From Niastella sp. (lineage in GTDB: Bacteria; Bacteroidota; Bacteroidia; Chitinophagales; Chitinophagaceae), in NCBI GenBank assembly GCA_021154515.1, contig JAJKIL010000350.1, forward strand, positions 1 through 5,765: 5,765 nucleotides of DNA, read 5' to 3'. The notes below the pieces were generated by a model. That model did no database searches. It was not told where the DNA came from and saw nothing but the letters and a program-made list of their open reading frames with translations. Position 1 is the first letter of the stretch. Each line of letters starts with the position of its first letter. A program made the position numbers and the translations under genes. Below, one piece after another: positions 1-4,902 of the stretch.

Positions 1-27
1 CGGGCAGGCAGGAGCCTCTACTAAACG

Positions 28-480
28 TTAAATTTTCCGGTTCAGGTAGGAGGTATAGTCGGGGATGTTCACCATGTATTCTTCACTCATAAGCGGCGAC
101 GTGAGAATAAAATCGGCAGTAGCACGGTCATTGGCAACGATCACGTTCCAGGCAATGGCCACCCGTAACAATGCTTTAACGTCACTATCGTGCGGTTGTG
201 CTTCCATGGGGTCCCAGAAGAAGATCAGTACATCCAGGTCGCCGCTGGCGATAAGGGCGCCAATTTGCTGATCGCCGCCCAATGGCCCGCTGAGTAAGGC
301 CTTCACCGGGCGGTCGAGGCTGTTCTCGAGCAGCTTGCCGGTTGTACCGGTGGCAAATAATTCATGCCGGGCCAGTACAGTCTTATTAAACTCTGCCCAT
401 TCTATCAGGTCTTTCTTTTTGTTGTCGTGCGCTACTAAGGCAATACGTTTACGGGCATTTAATTTTCTTACTCTAAGCAT
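28..480 (-). CDS. mgsA: Methylglyoxal synthase
   Basis: Cytoplasmic lyase that converts dihydroxyacetone phosphate to methylglyoxal and inorganic phosphate, an overflow bypass of lower glycolysis used when sugar phosphates build up. The 150-residue protein has the usual full length and aligns along its whole length with the E. coli enzyme as I remember it. Visible landmarks are IALVAHD (residues 13-19, with His18 and Asp19), the phosphate-binding ATGTTG (43-48), SGPLGGDQQ (64-72, catalytic Asp70), FFWDP (87-91, Asp90), PHDSDVKALLR (96-106, His97 and Asp100) and the C-terminal IPDY (139-142). All expected active-site residues are present. The ATG at 480 gives the normal N-terminus. The gene is divergent from the secreted-protein gene starting at 643. 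The shared 162-bp spacer shows no clear TAnnTTTG element in either direction. Its terminator is not visible in the 27 bases left before the window edge. Confidence 0.97.
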   Translation of the reverse strand: MLRVRKLNARKRIALVAHDNKKKDLIEWAEFNKTVLARHELFATGTTGKLLENSLDRPVKALLSGPLGGDQQIGALIASGDLDVLIFFWDPMEAQPHDSDVKALLRVAIAWNVIVANDRATADFILTSPLMSEEYMVNIPDYTSYLNRKI

Positions 481-642
481 AGACTTATGTTCTTGGTTGT
501 ATTATTAAGCGGGAACAAGGTAATTGACTTTTGAAAAACTTTAACTGCCTGCGTTGAATTTTATTAGCGTGTCAAACGTTTTCCACAATCGGGCATAGTA
601 ATTGTTAATAGTGAAGTTCCAGAAATTGACCCATTAAATTCA

Positions 643-1272
643 ATGAAGAAAGGCGTATTGGTATATTTAATATGCCTGCTTGTACACGTATGTACAGCGC
701 AGGAAGTTCCATCGGTACTACCGATGGTCAATACCGATTCTACAGATACTTCCTCTTTTATTACTGATCTTACATTGAACGTTCGCGAAAATTCAAAAGT
801 TATTTTAAACTGGAAACAGCCGGAGGATACTACGTTTACCTTTGCGTCCATTGAGAGAAGCAGCGGTGGCCGTGAGTTTGAAGTGGTGGCGGTTATTAAG
901 CAATCAGACATAAAGCCCGATAATGAATGGGTAGACGATTCACCGGCCCGGGGCCGCAGTTTATACCGGGTACGCTTTTCCGGTAAGGACGGGTTTCAAC
1001 AGGCGTTCTCAAAATCGAAGGAAGCGCTGGTTGCAGGTGATATATCCTTTCGCTTTTATCCTAACCCGGTAGATAATATACTTATTGTACGGTCTGAGGC
1101 AGTAGCCGATATTCAAATTGTAGATGCCACAGGCAAGCAACGGATGAATATAAACAACCTGCAGGGATTACAAACCCTGAATGTAACCACGCTTGAAAAA
1201 GGCATTTACTTTCTGCGTATAAACAACCACACTACGGGTTTGCTAACCCAGGAAAAATTAATGAAGAACTAA
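643..1272 (+). CDS. Small secreted protein with T9SS type A sorting domain
   Basis: A 209-residue exported protein of unknown specific role. Residues 1-20 are a Sec signal peptide (MKK, then a hydrophobic stretch ending CTAQ). Cys17 is not in a good lipobox, so signal peptidase I cleavage is likelier. Residues about 42-128 resemble the fibronectin-like module often found before sorting domains in this phylum: VILNW, FASIERSSGGREFEVV, then a short linker and SLYRVRFSGKDG. Residues 136-209 are a type A C-terminal sorting domain with FYPNP (138-142), a VDATGK turn (160-165), LEKGIYFLRI (184-193) and a basic end. This domain normally directs passage through the type IX secretion pore and is then cleaved for surface attachment or release. 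No enzymatic domain is present, so it may be an adhesin or structural surface protein (inference). An A/T-rich leader without Shine-Dalgarno precedes the ATG, as is usual in Bacteroidota. No in-frame start further upstream is needed, because the signal peptide is complete. Confidence 0.9.
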   Translation: MKKGVLVYLICLLVHVCTAQEVPSVLPMVNTDSTDTSSFITDLTLNVRENSKVILNWKQPEDTTFTFASIERSSGGREFEVVAVIKQSDIKPDNEWVDDSPARGRSLYRVRFSGKDGFQQAFSKSKEALVAGDISFRFYPNPVDNILIVRSEAVADIQIVDATGKQRMNINNLQGLQTLNVTTLEKGIYFLRINNHTTGLLTQEKLMKN

Positions 1273-1576
1273 AGAAACGTTCTCCGGGGATATGCTCAAC
1301 CGATACTAGCAACCACAGAGGCCTTTTATTTAAAAATGTCAATAACTTTCCTGCTCTTCATCAGTTTTTGTAAAACAGCGCTGTTTTGTAATGTGTAATT
1401 AATTGATGTGCTTATTGTTATACAGATAAATAATGCATGTATTTATACGTAGAAACAGCTATTAAATCTCCCAATTACCTTGGTATTTTTACTATTACCA
1501 CAAAATGGTATTGCAGATATCAGATTTCAACATTACTTTTACCTCGGTTTTTCATAGGATATTGGATTTTAAAAGC
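1273..1576. other. Non-coding stretch between secreted-protein gene and its first clear terminator
   Basis: No reading frame of useful length and no tRNA-like fold was found. The stretch is A/T-rich and holds one perfect 16-bp palindrome (listed separately). No exact TAnnTTTG promoter element was seen on the plus strand. It may be the long 3' untranslated region of the upstream gene, or it may hide a small RNA ending at the terminator at 1577-1612. The sequence alone does not decide. Confidence 0.4.
1372..1387. repeat. Perfect 16-bp palindrome
   Basis: AAAACAGCGCTGTTTT is identical to its reverse complement, with no spacer. It lies about 100 bp after the secreted-protein gene. There is no unpaired loop and no following long T-run, so it is a poor terminator. 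A perfect dyad of this size is more typical of a dimeric regulator site, but no promoter was recognised beside it. Confidence 0.5.
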
Positions 1577-1612
1577 GGGGTTGAATTTCTATTCAGACCC
1601 CTTTTTTATTTT
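1577..1612 (+). terminator. Rho-independent terminator, plus strand
   Basis: GGGGTTGAAT (1577-1586) pairs with ATTCAGACCCC (1591-1601) around a TTCT loop, with one bulged G, and is followed at once by TTTTTTATTTT. It is oriented to end plus-strand transcripts. It lies 305 bp beyond the stop of the secreted-protein gene, which is far for a simple gene-end terminator. Confidence 0.7.
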
Positions 1613-1667
1613 ATAGAACTCCCGTATTAACCCACACGATATAGGTCCCTTATAGAACATTATATGC

Positions 1668-1706
1668 AAAAAAAATAGTCCTCCCGATACATCGGGAGGA
1701 CTATTT
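1668..1706 (-). terminator. Strong rho-independent terminator of recA
   Basis: Positions 1673-1687 and 1692-1706 form a perfect 15-bp stem with the core TCCTCCCGAT/ATCGGGAGGA and a four-base loop. On the minus strand the stem is followed by eight consecutive U (A-run at 1668-1675). It lies about 90 bp beyond the recA stop and no other minus-strand gene lies between. On the plus strand there is no T-run after the stem, so it acts mainly on recA transcripts. Confidence 0.9.
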
Positions 1707-1793
1707 ACTTACTAACCCATATAAATTCAACTGAACCTAAAAACAATATGCAAATGAAAACCGCTTAGAAATCATTCGCTATTTTTCAAATTA

Positions 1794-2795
1794 TTAAGCT
1801 TGTTGCATTTCAGTGATCTTTTCCCTGATCTTGATCTCAATTTCGTTCGCCAGCTCAGGATTATCCATCAACAACTTTTTAACCGCATCACGCCCCTGGC
1901 CCAATTTATCAGAGTTGTAGCTGAACCAGCTTCCGCTTTTATTTACAATGCCCAGTTCCACACCCATATCGATTATTTCACCCATTTTTGAAATGCCTTC
2001 GCCAAATACGATATCAAATTCTGCGGCGCGGAAAGGAGGAGCTACTTTATTTTTTACCACTTTTACTTTAACCCGGTTACCGATGGCTTCGTCACCGTCT
2101 TTAATTTGTGCGCTACGGCGTATATCCAAACGAACCGATGCGTAGAACTTAAGGGCGTTACCACCGGTAGTGGTTTCGGGGTTACCGAACATTACGCCGA
2201 TCTTTTCGCGCAGCTGGTTAATAAAGATGCAAATGGTGTTTGTTTTATTAATGGTAGCGGTGAGCTTACGCAGGGCCTGAGACATTAAGCGGGCCTGTAA
2301 ACCCATTTTGCTATCACCCATTTCGCCTTCCAGCTCGCCTTTTGGCACCAGGGCGGCTACAGAGTCAATTACCACTACATCCAGGGCGCCTGATAAAATA
2401 AGACGGTCAGCGATTTCCAGGGCTTGTTCACCGTAGTCGGGTTGAGAGATAAGCAGGTTATCTACATCAACACCCAGTTTTCTGGCATACAGGCTGTCAA
2501 AAGCATGTTCCGCATCGATGATGGCGCACATGCCGCCTTTTTTCTGGGCTTCTGCTATAACGTGAATGGCGATGGTGGTTTTACCGGAAGATTCAGGTCC
2601 GTAGATCTCAACGATACGGCCTTTGGGTAAACCGCCGATACCCAGAGCTACATCTAAACCAATGGAGCCCGTGGATATTACTTCCATTGGTTCCGTTGAC
2701 TTTTCATTCATCATCATCACACTTCCCTTGCCGAAATCTTTTTCAATTTTATCTATAGTAAGCTTGAGCGCTTTTGCTTTTTCGTTTTCTGCCAT
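1794..2795 (-). CDS. recA: Recombinase RecA
   Basis: ATP-dependent DNA strand-exchange protein. It coats single-stranded DNA, drives homologous recombination and repair, and stimulates LexA-type self-cleavage where LexA exists. The 333-residue protein is complete and keeps E. coli numbering through the core: Walker A GPESSGKT (66-73), catalytic Glu96 in DAEHAFD (94-100), Walker B VVVID ending at Asp144, loop L1 EGEMGD (156-161), Gln194 in FINQLREKIG (191-200), loop L2 to about 210, the signature ALKFYASVR with Phe217 (214-222), and KVVKNK with Lys248 and Lys250. The C-terminal domain includes SGSWFSY (287-293). It ends at EKITEMQQA, so it lacks the long acidic tail that in E. coli RecA restrains activity; a short tail is not rare in other phyla. 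The ATG at 2795 gives a normal MAENEK start. It is a single-gene unit, with a promoter at 2834-2860 and a terminator at 1668-1706. No familiar LexA box was recognised upstream. Confidence 0.99.
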   Translation of the reverse strand: MAENEKAKALKLTIDKIEKDFGKGSVMMMNEKSTEPMEVISTGSIGLDVALGIGGLPKGRIVEIYGPESSGKTTIAIHVIAEAQKKGGMCAIIDAEHAFDSLYARKLGVDVDNLLISQPDYGEQALEIADRLILSGALDVVVIDSVAALVPKGELEGEMGDSKMGLQARLMSQALRKLTATINKTNTICIFINQLREKIGVMFGNPETTTGGNALKFYASVRLDIRRSAQIKDGDEAIGNRVKVKVVKNKVAPPFRAAEFDIVFGEGISKMGEIIDMGVELGIVNKSGSWFSYNSDKLGQGRDAVKKLLMDNPELANEIEIKIREKITEMQQA

Positions 2796-2817
2796 AATGG
2801 GTTGTTTTTATTGCTTT

Positions 2818-2860
2818 CAAATTTACCGATTGCCAAATGTAGAGAAAATTATATTATCAA
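2818..2860 (-). promoter_or_regulatory. Likely recA promoter region
   Basis: Read on the minus strand, TTG (2858-2860) is followed after 16 bases by TACATTTG (2834-2841), matching the Bacteroidota TTG / TAnnTTTG promoter pattern with slightly short spacing. A second -7 match, TAAATTTG (2818-2825), lies 8 bp further downstream but has no TTG at the right distance. Initiation from the first would give a leader of roughly 30-35 nt before the recA ATG. Consensus matching only; no start site is known. Confidence 0.55.
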
Positions 2861-2896
2861 CACTAATTATTTTAGTATTGATGCACTAATTATTTT
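2856..2896. repeat. Dyad plus 13-bp direct repeat next to the recA promoter
   Basis: ATCAACACTA (2856-2865) and TAGTATTGAT (2873-2882) form an inverted repeat with one mismatch in ten and a 7-bp spacer. The 13-mer CACTAATTATTTT occurs at 2861-2873 and again at 2884-2896, a 23-bp step or about two helical turns. The dyad overlaps the presumed -33 TTG of recA, which suits an operator or activator site. No known regulator is assigned. Confidence 0.5.
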
Positions 2897-2961
2897 GGTG
2901 GGAATATGTAATTCTTTAATAGGCCTGTACCACCCTGGGTTCGTTTCTGGACGGTCCCTGG

Positions 2962-3105
2962 GCTACCACTTTACTACAAAAAAACTACTTCCGGGCTACT
3001 TCCAGACTACCCTTTGCCCAGGCAAAGGGGTAGTAAATGGGTAGTAAAAAGGTAGTATTTCCCTGGAGAAGGGGTAGTGAATAGGTAGTGTTGAGGTAGT
3101 CCAGA
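2962..3105. repeat. Helically phased array of 11-bp repeats in two opposed blocks
   Basis: CTAC begins at 2963, 2974, 2985, 2996 and 3007, exactly 11 bp apart. After a central hairpin (CCTTTGCC, 3011-3018; GGCAAAGG, 3021-3028), its complement GTAG begins at 3030, 3041, 3052, 3074, 3085 and 3096, again on an 11-bp grid, with only the 3063 slot degenerate. Units read (A/G)CTACN on the left and GGTAGT on the right. Core bases are kept while the 5-6-bp spacers differ and are not complementary across the two blocks. That favours protein binding to one face of DNA over a folded RNA. It lies between the recA promoter and an orphan terminator. Function is unknown. Confidence 0.9.
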
Positions 3106-3134
3106 TATGGAGGAGAAACGAAGGAAAGGGCAAC

Positions 3135-3166
3135 AAAAAACCCTGCCAGCGCGACGTAGCAGGGTT
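3135..3166 (-). terminator. Orphan rho-independent terminator, minus strand
   Basis: AACCCTGC (3139-3146) and GCAGGGTT (3159-3166) make a perfect 8-bp stem with a 12-base loop. Read on the minus strand it is followed by a U-run from the A-run at 3135-3140, two of whose bases are in the stem. There is no T-run on the plus side. No minus-strand gene lies upstream of it within the window, so it may end a small RNA or block read-through toward the recA control region. Confidence 0.55.
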
Positions 3167-3620
3167 ACCCACATGAAATTTCGAGAAAACTACTTCGGAA
3201 AAGGCAATGGCTGAAACCATGCGGGAGAACAAAGTGACAAATATTCCCAATACCAATCAATACCACTTAGTGGTAGTTTTTAACACTCAGCCCTGTTCAC
3301 ATAAGCATTAAATTATATGTTTTTGCTGGTTAGCTGGTGGGGGTATTGTCATAGTTCCTGGTTCGGAACGAAGTCCCGCATGCGCATGGAGTTTATCGGT
3401 ACATTATATATTTATGAGGAAGAAGAACTGCCGTTTAATAATCTCCGTTAGTTAGGATGGCTGCTTTTAAATGGAGGTTCATTGGCGCATTTAAATATGA
3501 CTGATGCTGCTACCCGCTGGTTGCACCCGTTGATAAATTATTGCCACATTCATTAGATAGCCAGGATTAACCCTCCAATATTTATTAAAGTAAACTTAAA
3601 TTAAGGATTTATATCAGTTT
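3167..3620. other. Non-coding stretch with minor repeats, no convincing gene
   Basis: Only short open frames are present. The longest plus-strand candidate with an ATG is 44 codons (3317-3451), with neither a recognisable product nor a promoter. The stretch also holds a copy of AAAACTACTTC (3186-3196) that matches 2981-2991 in the 11-bp array, the dyad at 3248-3277, a 10-bp palindrome CATGCGCATG (3379-3388) and GTTCC-N6-GGAAC (3354-3369). No tRNA or known RNA family was recognised. Confidence 0.4.
3248..3277. repeat. Short direct repeat and dyad resembling the array half-sites
   Basis: CAATACCA occurs at 3248-3255 and 3258-3265, ten bases apart. The second copy runs into a perfect 7-bp dyad, TACCACT (3261-3267), T, AGTGGTA (3269-3275), which ends in GGTAGT (3272-3277), the same hexamer as the right block of the 11-bp array. 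It could be a separate site for the same factor. Confidence 0.4.
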
Positions 3621-3655
3621 GCAAAGGTGTTATTGGGTTTCCTCAATACCTTTGC
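3621..3655 (+). promoter_or_regulatory. Likely promoter of the OmpA-like gene with -7 element inside a dyad
   Basis: TACCTTTG (3647-3654) matches the Bacteroidota -7 consensus TAnnTTTG, and would give a leader of about 85 nt before the ATG at 3746. The -33 element is weak: the nearest TTG triplets lie 11 and 25 bases upstream rather than about 19. The -7 sits in the right arm of an inverted repeat: GCAAAGG (3621-3627) pairs with CCTTTGC (3649-3655), and TATTG (3631-3635) with CAATA (3644-3648). A weak -33 with an overlapping dyad suggests regulator-dependent control (inference). Confidence 0.5.
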
Positions 3656-3745
3656 GGCTACCGGCACAATACTTGCGTACTGGGGCCAGTAAACGAGGAG
3701 GAGTGGACCTGAGGTATTTGGCTAAACTTTTAAAACAACATATAT

Positions 3746-4612
3746 ATGAATTGTAAACAGGTGTTATTTACAGGACTGTCTTCTGTGTTACTTTTTTCAT
3801 GTGTAAGCTCAAAAAAGTATAAAGGTGAAATTGCAAAATATAATGAGCTGAGCGGTAACTATACAAAATTGCAGGGCGATCTTAAAGGGTGCGAAGATGC
3901 CAAAGCTGAATACGCCCGCAATAAAACAAGCCTGGAAAGCGAAATAGACAATCTTAAAAAGCAAAATGAATTCCTGAAGCAGAACAATACGCAGGCATTG
4001 AAACAACTGCAGGATCTTTCAGTTATTTCTTCATCACAAGCCGAAAGTATAAAAAAATCACTGGATAACATCGGGGCAAAAGACCTCTACATCCAGGACC
4101 TGCAAGCTTCTATGGCGCGTAAGGATTCATTGAACATGGCATTGGTGATGAACCTGAAAGGCGCTATTGGCAACCTGGCCGATGAGGATATCAATATCAA
4201 GGTTGACAAAGGCGTGGTATATATCGACATCTCCGATAAACTGTTGTTCAACAGCGGTAGCTATGTAATTACTTCCAGGGCAAATGAAGTATTGGGTAAA
4301 GTAGCCAAGGTATTACAAGCCCAACCCGATATCGAGTTCATGGTTGAAGGCCATACCGATAACATAAAATTTGCTAAAGGCGTTCTGCTCGATAACTGGG
4401 ACCTGAGCGTACACCGTGCTACTGCAGTTGTTCGCGTACTGCAAAATCAATACGGGTTAAATCCAGCCCATATGGCCGCTGCCGGTCGCGGGGAATATTT
4501 ACCTGTAGCACCAAACGATACACCTGCGGGCCGCGCTGCCAACCGCAGAACAAGGATCGTGATCTTACCTCAGCTCGATCAATTCTTCAAGTTGCTTGAG
4601 TCCAAAAAATAA
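3746..4612 (+). CDS. OmpA-family lipoprotein with coiled coil and peptidoglycan-binding domain
   Basis: A 288-residue envelope protein that probably tethers the outer membrane to peptidoglycan. Residues 1-18 are a lipoprotein signal ending LLFSC, with Cys19 the likely lipidated residue. The residues after it (VSSKKYK) lack the acidic surface-export signal of Bacteroidota, so a periplasm-facing position is likelier (inference). Residues about 25-130 are rich in K, E, Q, N and L with heptad character, suggesting a coiled coil. Residues about 155-275 form the OmpA C-terminal (OmpA/MotB-like) domain: LLFNSGSYVI (166-175), VEGHTDN (200-206), NWDLSVHRA (217-225), GRGEYLPVAPND (247-258) and GRAANRRTRIVI (262-273). 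Asp205 and Arg224 correspond to the residues that bind diaminopimelate in this family. The NWxLSxxRA version with extra residues after GHTDN resembles the MotB subgroup, but there is no MotB transmembrane helix. It stands alone, with its own promoter candidate (3647) and terminator (4635). Confidence 0.93.
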   Translation: MNCKQVLFTGLSSVLLFSCVSSKKYKGEIAKYNELSGNYTKLQGDLKGCEDAKAEYARNKTSLESEIDNLKKQNEFLKQNNTQALKQLQDLSVISSSQAESIKKSLDNIGAKDLYIQDLQASMARKDSLNMALVMNLKGAIGNLADEDINIKVDKGVVYIDISDKLLFNSGSYVITSRANEVLGKVAKVLQAQPDIEFMVEGHTDNIKFAKGVLLDNWDLSVHRATAVVRVLQNQYGLNPAHMAAAGRGEYLPVAPNDTPAGRAANRRTRIVILPQLDQFFKLLESKK

Positions 4613-4634
4613 TCATAACAGCTACTGAATATGT

Positions 4635-4669
4635 AAAGGGCCCCCGACACATCGGGGCCTTTTATTTTT
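4635..4669 (+). terminator. Rho-independent terminator of the OmpA-like gene
   Basis: AAAGGGCCCCCGA (4635-4647) pairs with TCGGGGCCTTTT (4652-4663) with one bulged base and a four-base loop, followed by ATTTTT. It starts 22 bp after the stop codon. The very GC-rich stem and T-run mark a strong plus-strand terminator that separates this gene from the sensor gene at 4903. Confidence 0.88.
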
Positions 4670-4902
4670 AATGCTATTCTAATCTGGTGTACCCGAAGAA
4701 AACCGCATGCTTACTGATACGGCTATTGTTTTAAGTGATTTTACCTAAAAAAGGTTGAATGATATTTAATTTTATCATACAGGGCCGCTAATAATTTCTT
4801 CAAACCCCATATATGTGATAATTTGTCAGCCTTTCGATCATTTTTTTAGTTGTGATTCGTTTGAATAACGAATTCCTGTAGAAATCGCCCTGACCGGTTG
4901 TT

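Noticed and set aside
481..642. Divergent promoters between mgsA and the secreted-protein gene
   Set aside because: Transcription must start in or near this spacer, but no TTG-N19-TAnnTTTG match was found on either strand, so no site is annotated.
564..911. 115-codon minus-strand frame over the start of the secreted-protein gene
   Set aside because: It is antisense to a gene with a clear signal peptide and fold, and shows no protein features of its own.
2962..3105. Reading the 11-bp array as a CRISPR array or replication iterons
   Set aside because: Units are far too short for CRISPR, with no leader or cas genes. No DnaA boxes or replication initiator gene are present, and the two blocks are opposed.
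2996..3256. Open frame of 86 codons on the minus strand across the 11-bp array
   Set aside because: Its internal similarity (PF-rich segments repeating every 11 residues) follows from the 11-bp DNA repeats, it runs through the terminator stem at 3135-3166, and the product resembles no known protein.
3354..3369. GTTCC-N6-GGAAC, reminiscent of an SOS box
   Set aside because: Half-site orientation is inverted relative to the GAAC-N4-GTTC type and it is over 550 bp from recA with no promoter beside it.
3379..3388. CATGCGCATG palindrome
   Set aside because: Only 10 bp and isolated, within chance expectation for a gap of this size.
3350..3395. GGTTCGGAAC stretch resembling a tRNA T-arm
   Set aside because: No matching acceptor, D-arm or anticodon arm can be folded around it.
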